Assembly: GCF_001411475.1 (NCBI RefSeq)
Contig: NZ_LLWH01000001.1
Location: forward strand, 1-64,000
DNA from: Pseudomonas endophytica
Lineage (GTDB): Bacteria > Pseudomonadota > Gammaproteobacteria > Pseudomonadales > Pseudomonadaceae
Length of the DNA: 64,000 nt
Direction of reading: 5' to 3'
The translations under genes and the position numbers were made by a program. Below are positions 28,422 through 38,693 of this stretch, piece by piece (position 1 is the first letter of the stretch; each line of letters begins with the position of its first letter). The notes under the pieces were generated by a model. That model saw only the letters and a list, made by a program, of their open reading frames with translations, was not told where the DNA came from and did not search any database.

Positions 28422-28730
28422 CAACTCCTTTTTTATGAAGTATACCTTTCTAAAAATTAATTACACTTCATCACTATCTGATTAATTTGTCAGAAATACC
28501 CATTGTATTACGGGTTCTTGTAGGACCTCACTCAATGCCAATCAGTCAAGCTGGTTGGCATTTTCAATCATGATCGACCAAAACTCTGGCCTCGACAGAC
28601 CTCCCGCGTGGGCCCTATCTTTTTACGAATTAGGCTGTCGGCCTCCACCAAACGCTAATCCCTCTTATTTCTAATCACCTTCCCTGATAAACTTTCGCCC
28701 CTCGATTTTGCTGACTGATCTGGACGTTTG
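28422..28730. other. Intergenic region between small lipoprotein and di-heme gene
   Basis: About 309 bases, AT-rich at the left. It contains the lipoprotein promoter (pointing left), the hairpin at 28534-28562 and presumably the promoter of the di-heme operon. No gene seen. Confidence 0.4.
28534..28565 (+). terminator. Probable terminator hairpin
   Basis: AATGCCAATCAG-TCAAG-CTGGTTGGCATT followed by TTC. A 12-base stem with one G-T pair; short T run. Confidence 0.6.
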
Positions 28731-30149
28731 ATGCCCTCGTTGCCTCTGCGACTGTCTTTGCTGCTGGCCTTAGGCCTTGCTGGCTGTGATGAGGCGCCGC
28801 GTTTTACTCAACCTGAGCCTGGCGAAGCCCGCTCTGGCGGGGCTGCGACGGTGCACAAAACTGATCACAATGCGTTTTCCATGCCTTCTGCCAACCTTTC
28901 GCCCACCCGGCGTCTGGATTTCAGCGTAGGGAACAGTTTTTTTCGAAGCCCTTGGGTGATTGCGCCCTCCACCACCACGGCGCGTGATGGTCTGGGCCCG
29001 CTGTTCAATACCAATGGCTGCCAAAACTGTCATATCAAAGACGGCCGCGGCCATCCTCCGCTGCCAGATGCCAAAAATGCAGTTTCGATGTTAGTGCGTC
29101 TGTCGATTCCCAACGAACCTACTTACGCCAAATTGATCGAGCAAACCGGCATCGTTCCTGAGCCGGTGTATGGTGGCCAGTTGCAGGACATGGCGGTTCC
29201 CGGTGTGGCGCCAGAGGGTAAGGTTCGGGTCGACTACCAACCTGTATCGGTGCGTTTTAAGGACGGTACTGAAATCGAATTGCGTAAACCCAGCCTGCAG
29301 ATCACCCAACTGGGGTATGGGCCAATGCATCCCGAAACCCGCATGTCGGCACGTATTGCTCCACCGATGATTGGTTTGGGCCTGCTTGAGGCGATTCCCG
29401 ATGAGGCGATTCTGGCCAATGCGGCGAACAATCGTCGTGACGGCATCAATGGGCGCCCCAATCAAGTGTGGGATGACGCACAGCAGAAAACTGTTTTAGG
29501 TCGTTTTGGCTGGAAAGCAGGTCAACCGAACCTCAACCAACAAAATGTTCACGCCTTTTCTGGTGATATGGGGCTCACTACCCGCTTAAGACCGTTTGAT
29601 GATTGCACGCCCGCGCAAACCGCCTGCTTGGAAGCACCGAACGGTAACGGACCAGACGGCGAACCCGAGGTCAGTGACAACATTTTACGTCTGGTGGAGT
29701 TTTACACGCGTAACCTCGCCGTACCGGCACGTCGCGATGCCGGCTCAGCGCAGGTGCTGGCGGGTAAAAACCTGTTCTATCAGGCCGGTTGCGTGTCATG
29801 CCATACGCCCAAGTTCACCACTTCGGCTAACGCCGCTGAACCCGAGCTGGCCAATCAGGTCATTTATCCGTACAGCGATTTACTGTTACACGACATGGGC
29901 CCCGGACTTGCCGATAATCGGACCGAGTACGCGGCCTCAGGCAGCGATTGGCGGACCCCGCCGCTGTGGGGCATTGGTTTGACCCAAGCGGTGAGCGGCC
30001 ACACTCAGTTTTTACACGATGGTCGTGCACGTAACTTACTGGAAGCCGTGTTGTGGCATGGCGGCGAGGCGGAACCCGCCAAACAACAGGTATTGCAATT
30101 TAATGCCGAGCAACGCGCTGCGTTGCTGGCGTTCCTGAATTCTCTTTAA
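28731..30149 (+). CDS. Di-heme oxidoreductase lipoprotein (DHOR, DUF1111)
   Basis: 472 residues starting MPSLPLRLSLLLALGLAGCD with lipobox GLAGC. Two c-type heme motifs, GCQNCHIKDG (about residue 100) and GCVSCHTPKF (about residue 360), plus the C-terminal QFLHDGRARNLLEAVLWHGG typical of the di-heme peroxidase-like DHOR family. It sits in the outer periplasm. Followed 25 bases later by a second imelysin gene and then DUF1513, a conserved cluster thought to serve iron acquisition. The precise redox partner is unknown. Confidence 0.9.
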   Translation: MPSLPLRLSLLLALGLAGCDEAPRFTQPEPGEARSGGAATVHKTDHNAFSMPSANLSPTRRLDFSVGNSFFRSPWVIAPSTTTARDGLGPLFNTNGCQNCHIKDGRGHPPLPDAKNAVSMLVRLSIPNEPTYAKLIEQTGIVPEPVYGGQLQDMAVPGVAPEGKVRVDYQPVSVRFKDGTEIELRKPSLQITQLGYGPMHPETRMSARIAPPMIGLGLLEAIPDEAILANAANNRRDGINGRPNQVWDDAQQKTVLGRFGWKAGQPNLNQQNVHAFSGDMGLTTRLRPFDDCTPAQTACLEAPNGNGPDGEPEVSDNILRLVEFYTRNLAVPARRDAGSAQVLAGKNLFYQAGCVSCHTPKFTTSANAAEPELANQVIYPYSDLLLHDMGPGLADNRTEYAASGSDWRTPPLWGIGLTQAVSGHTQFLHDGRARNLLEAVLWHGGEAEPAKQQVLQFNAEQRAALLAFLNSL

Positions 30150-30174
30150 CGTTTATAAGATCGGGGACCCCGAC

Positions 30175-31239
30175 ATGTTTCGACCCAAGCTTTTGTTCAC
30201 CAGCCTTGCAGCTATCGCCTTGGCAGCCTGCTCGCCTCAAGATCAGCAAGCCGTCACCTCGGCCGCTATCGCCAAACAGGTGATTTTGCCGACTTACAGC
30301 CGCTGGGTTGACGCCGACCGCCAACTGGCAGTCAGTGCGCTGGCCTACTGTGAAGGCAAAGAGTCACTCGAAACGGCTCGCGCCGACTTCTTACATGCAC
30401 AAAAAGCTTGGGCGCAACTGCAACCGCTGTTGATCGGCCCACTGGCCGAAGGCAATCGCTCGTGGCAAGTGCAGTTCTGGCCGGACAAAAAGAATCTGGT
30501 CGGACGCCAAGTGGAACAACTGGTTATTGCTCAGCCGCAGATTGATGCCGCCACACTGACCAAATCCAGCGTTGTCGTGCAAGGTCTGTCGGCTTATGAA
30601 TACATTCTGTTCGACAGCAATATCGACTTGGCTGACGCCACTCAGAAAGCCCGCTACTGCCCATTGCTGACCGCCATTGGCGAGCATCAAAAACAGTTGG
30701 CTGAAGACATTCTGGCGGGCTGGAACAGCACTGACGGTATGTTGGCGCAAATGACCAAGTTCCCAAACCAGCGCTACGCTGACTCTCACGAGGCCATCGC
30801 TGATTTACTCCGCGTGCAAGTGACCGCACTCGATACCCTGAAAAAGAAGCTCGGCACTCCAATGGGCCGTCAGAGCAAGGGCATCCCGCAACCCCTGCAA
30901 GCCGATGCATGGCGCAGTCAGGCGTCATTACAGAGCTTGGCAGCCAGTCTCGCCGCGGCTCAGACTGTGTGGGCTGGCGTCGACAACAAAGGGCTGCGCG
31001 GGTTGTTGCCTGCCGAACAAAAGCCGCTGGCAGAGAAGATCGACGCCGCGTACGCCACGTCCCTTAAGTTGCTCAACGATAACCAGCGCTCCCTCAACGA
31101 ACTGCTGGCTGACGACGCTGGCATCGCGCAACTAAATGCCATCTATGACAGCCTCAATGTGGTCCACCGTCTGCACGAAGGCGAACTGGCCAAGGCGCTG
31201 GGCATTCAATTGGGCTTTAACGCCAACGACGGCGACTGA
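30175..31239 (+). CDS. Imelysin-family lipoprotein without the conserved His
   Basis: 354 residues, signal with lipobox LAACS. Imelysin fold, but the GxHxxE position reads GLSAYEYILFD, so the His is replaced by Ser. Helix-rich with long charged segments. Lies between the di-heme protein and DUF1513, all in one operon (25- and 14-base gaps). The difference from the first imelysin (which keeps His) suggests the two proteins bind different ligands or act as a pair. Confidence 0.88.
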   Translation: MFRPKLLFTSLAAIALAACSPQDQQAVTSAAIAKQVILPTYSRWVDADRQLAVSALAYCEGKESLETARADFLHAQKAWAQLQPLLIGPLAEGNRSWQVQFWPDKKNLVGRQVEQLVIAQPQIDAATLTKSSVVVQGLSAYEYILFDSNIDLADATQKARYCPLLTAIGEHQKQLAEDILAGWNSTDGMLAQMTKFPNQRYADSHEAIADLLRVQVTALDTLKKKLGTPMGRQSKGIPQPLQADAWRSQASLQSLAASLAAAQTVWAGVDNKGLRGLLPAEQKPLAEKIDAAYATSLKLLNDNQRSLNELLADDAGIAQLNAIYDSLNVVHRLHEGELAKALGIQLGFNANDGD

Positions 31240-31253
31240 TAAAGGATGGTTCG

Positions 31254-32348
31254 ATGATGCGCAGACAAGCTCTCAAGCTCGGCGGCTTACTGCTGAGCGC
31301 CATCACTTTGGGTGGCTGGTCGCTGTCTAAACAAGGCCGCAGCCCGCTGCTCTTGAGTGCCCGCGACGATGTGGACGGAAATCACTTTGCAGTGGGTTAC
31401 CGACTGGACGGCACTCAAGTGTTTAGCACTCAGGTCGGCCAGCGCTGCCATGACATCATCAACCACCCAACGCTGCCTATTGCACTGTTTGTCGCGCGAC
31501 GTCCTGGCACGCAAAGTTACTTGATCAGCCTCAAGGATGGGCAGTTGTTGCAAACGATCACCTCACAGCCTAATCGCCACTTTTATGGCCATGCCGTGAT
31601 TCATAAAGACGGCGAGTGGCTGTACACCACCGAGAATGATACCCGCGATCCGGGCCGTGGCGTGCTAGGGGTTTATCGCTTTGAAGGCGAGCGCCTGATC
31701 CACAGTGGCGAAATCCCAACCCATGGCGTGGGGCCGCACCAAGTGTCGTGGATGCCTGATGGCGAAACCCTAGTGGTGGCCAATGGCGGTATCCGCACAG
31801 AAGCCGAAAGCCGGGTTGAGATGAACCTTAACGCGATGGAACCCAGCCTCGTGTTGATGCAACGAGACGGTAAGTTGCTGAGCAAAGAAACATTGAGCCA
31901 GCAAATGAACAGCGTGCGTCATCTAGGGATTGCCACTGACGGCACCATCGTCGCGTGTCAGCAGTTTATGGGCGAGGCTAATCAACTGTCCGAGTTGTTG
32001 GCTATTAAGCGTCCCGGTCAACCGTTTGAGCCCTTCCCGGTCGCTGAGCAGCAATTGCGGGCTATGGGTCACTACACGGCCAGTGTGGCAGTACACAGCC
32101 AATTGCGCTTAGTGGCGTTGACGGCACCGCGGGGTAACCGGTTCTTTATCTGGGACCTAGACAGTGGCACATTGCGACTGGATGCCCCACTGCCGGACTG
32201 CGCGGGTGTGGGTACGGTGGAAGATGGGTTTGTCGTGACGTCAGGGCAAGGTCGGTGCCGGTTTTATGACTGCCGCAAACATGAACTGACTGCCGAACCT
32301 TTGGATTTACCGTCTGGGCTATGGGACAACCATCTGCACGTTATTTAA
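31254..32348 (+). CDS. DUF1513 exported protein
   Basis: 364 residues. N-terminus MMRRQALKLGGLLLSAITLG is a Tat-like signal (RRQALK). The rest is repetitive beta structure (GHAVIHKDGEWLYTTENDTR, GPHQVSWMPDGETLVVANGG, LDSGTLRLDAPLPD), consistent with a seven-bladed propeller. AAGG spaced 8 bases supports the ATG at 31254. Last gene of the imelysin/di-heme operon. Tat export suggests folding or cofactor loading in the cytoplasm. Confidence 0.87.
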   Translation: MMRRQALKLGGLLLSAITLGGWSLSKQGRSPLLLSARDDVDGNHFAVGYRLDGTQVFSTQVGQRCHDIINHPTLPIALFVARRPGTQSYLISLKDGQLLQTITSQPNRHFYGHAVIHKDGEWLYTTENDTRDPGRGVLGVYRFEGERLIHSGEIPTHGVGPHQVSWMPDGETLVVANGGIRTEAESRVEMNLNAMEPSLVLMQRDGKLLSKETLSQQMNSVRHLGIATDGTIVACQQFMGEANQLSELLAIKRPGQPFEPFPVAEQQLRAMGHYTASVAVHSQLRLVALTAPRGNRFFIWDLDSGTLRLDAPLPDCAGVGTVEDGFVVTSGQGRCRFYDCRKHELTAEPLDLPSGLWDNHLHVI

Positions 32349-32360
32349 AGCTAAATTTTT

Positions 32361-32440
32361 TGCCGTTGCAGGCTGCGATGGAGTGCGCAGCGCCCCTGTT
32401 ATTGAAGGTCATGTGGCTCTTATTGCAGCCTACGGCAGCG
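32361..32440. repeat. Degenerate REP-like inverted repeat
   Basis: TGCCGTTGCAGGCTGCGAT on the left and ATTGCAGCCTACGGCA on the right keep the REP arm core with several mismatches. It lies between convergent DUF1513 and the small exported protein gene. Confidence 0.5.
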
Positions 32441-32460
32441 AATACTACAAGCGCTTGTGT

Positions 32461-32685
32461 TCAAGGCCGCAAGCCTTGCTTCATCCCATACATAAACAGC
32501 AATAGCTCATGATCGGGCTGTGCGTCCAAGGTGACTTTCGCCACCCGTGGAAGCGGGCATTGCGCACCTGATTTCGCACTGCTTAATACCTGCATCACTG
32601 GCGGCTGCCACGCAGCCATCGCCACAGTGGCAACGGCCAAAGAGCCCAGCAAAAACAAACCTCGTGCTATTTCTCGCTTCATCAC
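32461..32685 (-). CDS. Small exported hypothetical protein
   Basis: 74 residues: MKREIARGLFLLGSLAVATV then MAAW forms a signal peptide (cleavage after AMA), leaving about 50 residues with one Cys (GAQCPLPRVAKV). Its ATG overlaps the stop region of inaA (ATGA-type overlap), so the two are translationally coupled. Function unknown. Confidence 0.7.
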   Translation of the reverse strand: MMKREIARGLFLLGSLAVATVAMAAWQPPVMQVLSSAKSGAQCPLPRVAKVTLDAQPDHELLLFMYGMKQGLRP

Positions 32686-33398
32686 CGTAACCCTTTGATG
32701 GCACTGCCAAACACCTTTTCATAAAAGTAGTTCAGTTTCTTCCAGTCGTCGGTGTTCCACGACGAATGGCGGCGCAACTGTTTGAGGTCGTGCGAGGCAG
32801 CCTTGCGAGCCGTCAGACGTTGCCGGCTTTTTTCAAGGTCCAGCAGAGCCACATCAACTTGAGCGCTGTCGCCCTTGCCCGTTACTCGAACAAACACATG
32901 TTTGGCATACAGGCAGCCATGCTGCCAACGTCCTAAATGCATACGCGCCAAGGTTTGAGCGATGGTTTCAAGTACCCGATCATGGACAGCCTCACCGTGA
33001 GCTTCGCGCTCGCCGGCAGCGTACCAGCTGTCTATTTCAATAAAATTTTCCAGTGCAGCCGTCACCAACAATGCACGCCACTCTTTATCCGCACCTTGTT
33101 GCGCCCCGCAATACACCAATTGCGGAACACCCACTGACAGGCGATTGAATGCGAGCAATGCGTCGCGCTCGCGCAATACTGTCGGCCTGCCCATTGGGTA
33201 ACGCCAACTGCGATAGGTATGACCTACCTGACGTTTTACATAGAGCAAGCGGCCCTGAGCCTCGTGAATCCGCTGCACCCCACTTTCACCACCACGACGT
33301 TGATTCGGTTCCTCAACCCACTCGCCTTGTTGCTGCCAGTAAAACTCAAAGCGTTGTTCAGTCGCAGTGTGGGGAGGAGGTACGGATTCAACAGTCAT
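32682..33398 (-). CDS. inaA: InaA-like lipopolysaccharide kinase family protein
   Basis: 238 residues starting MTVESVPPPHTATEQRFEFY (33398; upstream in-frame codons are not needed). Kinase-like fold of the WaaP/Kdo-kinase group: YVKRQVGHTYRSW contains the probable ATP-lysine, ERDALLAFNRLSVGVPQL, the catalytic-loop-like MHLGRWQHGCLYAKHVFV and ALLDLEKSRQRL for metal binding. InaA in P. aeruginosa (PA4378) lies beside ColRS, as here. Probably phosphorylates LPS core sugar or a related envelope substrate. Confidence 0.85.
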   Translation of the reverse strand: MTVESVPPPHTATEQRFEFYWQQQGEWVEEPNQRRGGESGVQRIHEAQGRLLYVKRQVGHTYRSWRYPMGRPTVLRERDALLAFNRLSVGVPQLVYCGAQQGADKEWRALLVTAALENFIEIDSWYAAGEREAHGEAVHDRVLETIAQTLARMHLGRWQHGCLYAKHVFVRVTGKGDSAQVDVALLDLEKSRQRLTARKAASHDLKQLRRHSSWNTDDWKKLNYFYEKVFGSAIKGLR

Positions 33399-33587
33399 AG
33401 GTGATCTCTTGCGTAATAAGTAAACCCGCTGCGAATCAATACCGCGCCACCTTAAGCGGGAGAACGTTCGCATCAAGTCATCATTAGGTGAAAAATTTGT
33501 ACGAGTGCATCTATAAGCGCTGTAGGGTTTTACAGACGCAGGACGCTGGCTCGGGGCCACTCTACGGACTAATTAAGCGCAGGGAAA

Positions 33588-33610
33588 GTGGCCTACAGAC
33601 GGTAGGCCAC
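33588..33610 (-). terminator. Probable terminator of colS
   Basis: Perfect 9-bp stem GTGGCCTAC/GTAGGCCAC with a 5-base loop, 12 bases beyond the colS stop codon. On the minus strand it is followed by TTTCC, a short T run. Confidence 0.6.
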
Positions 33611-33621
33611 GAATGGGCGTC

Positions 33622-34902
33622 TCAGGTGTGAATAGGATTGAGTTCCACATAGAAACGGCAACCATTAGGTTCCATGGTGGTTAACTCGACTCTCCAGCCT
33701 TGGCTGTCGCAGATCCGCTGTACCAATGACAGCCCTAGCCCAAGCCCTTCGCCACGCTTTTCACTACCACGAACAAAAGGTTGAAACATTGCCTGGCGCT
33801 TTTCTTCGGGAATCCCGACACCACTGTCCTCAACCACAAACCCGGTAGGTTCAAGGCTCAACCGAATGAACCCAGTGTCGGTGTAATGCAGGGCATTGCG
33901 CAGCAGGTTGCCCATCACTGCATGCAAGAACGTCGCGTTGTAGCGGGTATCGAGTGGGTTACCTGCGTCATAGATCAGGGTCAGCCCTTTGGCCTCGATA
34001 GGCCCGCGCCACAAGCTAATCAACCCCTCAGCCACAGTGGTCAGGGTGACCGTCGGCGAGATGTTGGAATCTTCATGCTGCGCTCGAGCCAGCATAAGGA
34101 AGGTCTGTACCAATTCGCGCATTTCTTCGCAGGCGCGGGAAATACGCTCTACTTGCGAGCGACTGCGCTGATCCAATGATGGGCTTTCTAGCAACAGCTC
34201 ACATGAACTGGCCAGCACCATCAATGGCGTACGCAGTTCATGGCTCACGTCACTGGTGAACAACCGTTCACGGCTCAAGGTGTCACGCAGCCGACCCAAG
34301 GTGGCATCAAAAGCCACTGCCAGCTCACCTACTTCATCGGCCGCATAGTCGGGGGCCAAGGGCGGTGCCAGCCCCAACAGCTGTTCACGATGACGCACTT
34401 GGCGGGCCAGTCGCACGACCGGGGCCATCACTCGGCGCGCCAGCACCCAGCCAAGAAAGACCGCCAGCGCCAGCGCCAGCACAAACCCGACTAGGACTAC
34501 AGCAAACAGCACGCGCTCACGTTCTTCGAAATCGCTTTGGTCTTGCAGTAACACGTAGCGTCGCCCGTCGACCACATCGACCATGGCGTGATAAGACAAC
34601 TGGTCGCGGAACACCTCATGAAAACCCGGTTCCAGATGACGCAGGTCTTTGGGCAGGGCGAAGTCACCACGCCCACCGCTGTAGTAAAACAGTTGGTCGG
34701 GCTCAGGCCGATGGTTCCAGTCACTGACGTTGTCCATCAACAGCAAACGCTGTAGATCCCCGCCCAAGCCTGCTGAAATCAGTTTTTCCTCAACCAAGTG
34801 CACGGTTGCAACAATCCCCATCGCAAACGTTCCGGCCACCAGCGCACTCATCAGCGCGAACGCGATGATGATGCGCTGGGCAAGGCTTTGTTTAAACTCC
34901 AT
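33622..34902 (-). CDS. colS: Sensor histidine kinase ColS
   Basis: 426 residues starting MEFKQSLAQRIIIAFALMSA (34902). Two membrane segments enclose a periplasmic domain carrying His35, Glu38, Glu96, His105 and an ExxE at 126-129 (FEERE), which match residues reported to bind metal in P. putida ColS. The cytoplasmic part has HAMP, HisKA (FTSDVSHELRTPLMVLASS), N box (MGNLLRNALHYT), DSGVGIPEE and GLGLGLSLVQ. Senses excess Zn/Fe/Mn and controls envelope-modifying genes through ColR. Overlaps the end of colR by 11 bases. Confidence 0.94.
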   Translation of the reverse strand: MEFKQSLAQRIIIAFALMSALVAGTFAMGIVATVHLVEEKLISAGLGGDLQRLLLMDNVSDWNHRPEPDQLFYYSGGRGDFALPKDLRHLEPGFHEVFRDQLSYHAMVDVVDGRRYVLLQDQSDFEERERVLFAVVLVGFVLALALAVFLGWVLARRVMAPVVRLARQVRHREQLLGLAPPLAPDYAADEVGELAVAFDATLGRLRDTLSRERLFTSDVSHELRTPLMVLASSCELLLESPSLDQRSRSQVERISRACEEMRELVQTFLMLARAQHEDSNISPTVTLTTVAEGLISLWRGPIEAKGLTLIYDAGNPLDTRYNATFLHAVMGNLLRNALHYTDTGFIRLSLEPTGFVVEDSGVGIPEEKRQAMFQPFVRGSEKRGEGLGLGLSLVQRICDSQGWRVELTTMEPNGCRFYVELNPIHT

Positions 34903-35575
34903 CACGACTCTCGGCGAGGCGATAACCCACACCATGCACCGTTTGCAGTAGCGGCTTATCGAACGGTTTGTCGATCACTTGGCGTAGCTGGTGAACGTGA
35001 CTGCGCAAGCTATCGCTGTCTGGGCAATCGTCGCCCCACAGGGCTTCTTCAAGGACTTCACGGCGCAGCACATGTGGGCTTTTTTGCATTAAAACGGCCA
35101 ATAGTTTTAAACCTACTGGGTTGAGTTTGAGCATGCGTCCTTCACGGGTCACTTCAAGGGTGTCGAGGTCGTAACGCAAGTCGCCGACCTGTAGCTCACG
35201 ACGACCACCGCCTTGAGCGCGGCGCAGGACAGCCTCAATCCGGGCCGCCAGCTCAGATAAAGCAAAAGGTTTGAGTAGATAGTCGTCAGCACCAGACTTG
35301 AAGCCTTGCAGGCGATCGTCCAACTGGTCACGGGCCGTTAGCATGATCACTGGCGTATCTCGGCGCGCGTCTTCACGCAGTCGCTTGCACAAGGTGTAGC
35401 CGTCGATACCCGGCAGCATGATATCGAGCACGATCAAGTCATAATGCTCGGTCGCGGCCAAGTGCAGCCCAGACAAGCCGTCCTGCGCGCAGTCAACGGT
35501 ATACCCCTTAAGCCCTAGGTAGTCCGCCAGATTGGCGAGGATATCGCGATTGTCTTCAACCAATAAAATTCGCAT
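34892..35575 (-). CDS. colR: Response regulator ColR
   Basis: 227 residues (start 35575, MRILLVEDNRDILANLADYL), the known ColR length. OmpR/PhoB type: receiver with VEDN, phospho-Asp in LIVLDIMLPG and Lys in YLLKPFALSELAAR, then a winged-helix DNA-binding domain (PVGLKLLAVLMQKSPHVLRR; LRSHVHQLRQVIDKP). First gene of the colRS operon. An alternative ATG at 35581 lies two codons upstream. Confidence 0.94.
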   Translation of the reverse strand: MRILLVEDNRDILANLADYLGLKGYTVDCAQDGLSGLHLAATEHYDLIVLDIMLPGIDGYTLCKRLREDARRDTPVIMLTARDQLDDRLQGFKSGADDYLLKPFALSELAARIEAVLRRAQGGGRRELQVGDLRYDLDTLEVTREGRMLKLNPVGLKLLAVLMQKSPHVLRREVLEEALWGDDCPDSDSLRSHVHQLRQVIDKPFDKPLLQTVHGVGYRLAESRDGV

Positions 35576-35583
35576 GGGCATTT

Positions 35584-35849
35584 TTCTCCGTACGCAGTTA
35601 CGGCCATCTTGGCCCCGGCAGCTTAAGGCCAAGAACCGCTGAGAGCCAGCATTGGAGGGTCTTAACGCGATTAAGTTAATAGCGTGGCCACTTTAACGAC
35701 TCTTTCACTAAAAGCTCACAAATGTCATACAGTCGCGTGCGCATACTTGTCTTGGCACAGTTTTGGGCGCTCGTTTGGTGAAAGGTTAAAAGGCAAAAGA
35801 TCGCAGCCTGCGGCAGCTCCCCGGCGCGCAGGGTACTTTCTTTAGCCAC
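35584..35849. other. Intergenic region colR-groEL with half a REP element
   Basis: No gene. It contains the colR promoter region and, at 35788-35820, a half-REP sequence (AGATCGCAGCCTGCGGCAGC) with no matching left arm, a remnant of the common palindrome. Confidence 0.6.
35788..35820. repeat. Half REP element
   Basis: AAGGCAAAAGATCGCAGCCT followed by GCGGCAGCTCC is the right arm of the REP family without its partner. The sequence then leads directly into the groEL terminator. Confidence 0.7.
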
Positions 35850-35885
35850 AAAAAACCCCGCCTGATCACTCAGGCGGGGTTTTTG
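35850..35885 (-). terminator. Rho-independent terminator of groESL
   Basis: AAAAAACCCCGCCTG-ATCACT-CAGGCGGGGTTTTT hairpin, T-tracts on both strands; 20 bases after the groEL stop on the minus strand. Confidence 0.95.
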
Positions 35886-35905
35886 CGTAGCGGGGTAAGG
35901 CTGGC

Positions 35906-37561
<1,656 letters not shown>

Positions 37562-37597
37562 TTAAATACTTTGTAGTAACGGAAAAGGAGCGGAAAA

Positions 37598-37891
37598 TCA
37601 GCCTTCGATAACAGCGAGAATCTCGTTCTCAGCCATTACCAATAGGTCTTCGCCGTCGACTTTTACAGTGTTGCTGCCGGAGTAAGGGCCGAACACAACC
37701 TTGTCACCCACTTTCACGGCCAGCGCACGCACTTCACCGTTGTCCAGAACGCGGCCAGTGCCCACAGCAATGACTTCACCGCTGTTAGCTTTCTCGGCAG
37801 CCGAACCAGGCAGAACGATACCGCCAGCGGTTTTCTTTTCTTCTTCGCTGCGACGGATAACGACGCGATCATGCAGAGGACGAAGCTTCAT
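37598..37891 (-). CDS. groS: Co-chaperonin GroES
   Basis: 97 residues. [20 protein letters not shown], mobile loop [20 protein letters not shown] and the C-terminal [24 protein letters not shown] ribosome site. Caps GroEL. First gene of the groESL operon. Confidence 0.99.
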   Translation of the reverse strand: MKLRPLHDRVVIRRSEEEKKTAGGIVLPGSAAEKANSGEVIAVGTGRVLDNGEVRALAVKVGDKVVFGPYSGSNTVKVDGEDLLVMAENEILAVIEG

Positions 37892-38018
37892 TGTCGATCT
37901 CTCCTAAAGGTGTGTTCATCGGCCGGTGTCAATACCGGCTGGGTTTACAAGTCCGGAAATGCCGGGTGTTAATCGCTTAAGGGTCCCTGCTGTTGCCAGC
38001 AAAACCCTGCGGTGCCAG

Positions 38019-38050
38019 TTACATAAGGGCGCATCCAGTGATTACAAGAG
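38019..38050 (-). promoter_or_regulatory. Candidate sigma-32 promoter for groESL
   Basis: Read on the minus strand: CTCTTGTAA, 12 bases, then CCCTTATGTA. These resemble the heat-shock consensus CTTGAA and CCCCATNTA, about 130 bases before groES. Spacing is at the short end of the accepted range, so this is tentative. Confidence 0.4.
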
Positions 38051-38095
38051 CAGCCTTATGAAATTTTTTAACCTTTCGCACAACCCAAAAACGAA

Positions 38096-38116
38096 CACGG
38101 CACCTTAAGTGCCGTG
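38096..38116 (-). terminator. Terminator hairpin downstream of fxsA region
   Basis: CACGGCAC-CTTAA-GTGCCGTG stem. On the plus strand it points toward the end of fxsA; on the minus strand it is followed by TTCGTTTTTGGG. fxsA (minus strand) ends at 38140, so this is its probable terminator. Confidence 0.7.
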
Positions 38117-38139
38117 CTACAGCGGTTGATAGATAAAAT

Positions 38140-38613
38140 TTACTTATCCCGATGCTCAAACTCGCCTTCAATCACATTGGGCTCACGACCCACTGGTTGA
38201 TGCGTGCCGGGACGACGCGAAGCTTCAAACTCTTCAGCAAACGCTCGCTGACGAATCGCCTGTTCTTCTGCGCGTTTGCGCAAGCGATTGACCAAGAAAT
38301 GGCGAACTGGCGGGAACAGCAACAACAGACCTGCGATGTCGCTGATAAAGCCTGGTAGCACTAACAAGCCGCCACCCAACGCCAGCATCAGACCTTGAAG
38401 CATTTGTTGAGCCGGCAACTCACCACGGTTCAGACTCTCACGCGCACTTAAAGCGGTGGCCAAACCCGCAACGCGTACTACCAGAACCCCGAGCAGGGAG
38501 CCGGCGATAATCAGCAACAACGCCGGGAAAAACCCGATAGCGGTGCTGACCTTAAAAAAGACGTACAGCTCTAGCACTGGAAACAACAGAAAGAGCAATA
38601 AAAAAGCGCGCAT
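38140..38613 (-). CDS. fxsA: FxsA-family membrane protein
   Basis: 157 residues starting MRAFLLLFLLFPVLELYVFF (38613). The FxsA domain has three or four membrane helices, with LLLIAGSLLGVLVVRVAGLA and GLMLALGGGLLVLPGFISDIAG. A charged C-terminal tail (RKRAEEQAIRQRAFAEEFEA) follows. E. coli FxsA limits phage T7 exclusion by F; its normal role is unclear. Upstream of groESL as in other Pseudomonas. Confidence 0.93.
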   Translation of the reverse strand: MRAFLLLFLLFPVLELYVFFKVSTAIGFFPALLLIIAGSLLGVLVVRVAGLATALSARESLNRGELPAQQMLQGLMLALGGGLLVLPGFISDIAGLLLLFPPVRHFLVNRLRKRAEEQAIRQRAFAEEFEASRRPGTHQPVGREPNVIEGEFEHRDK

Positions 38614-38693
38614 CAAATGGTTCCTCTCCGGAAGAATGTCTTCCAACACAGCTTAGATGACGGCGCGACTTTCTGAATTCAAGGTTGTGCGCT

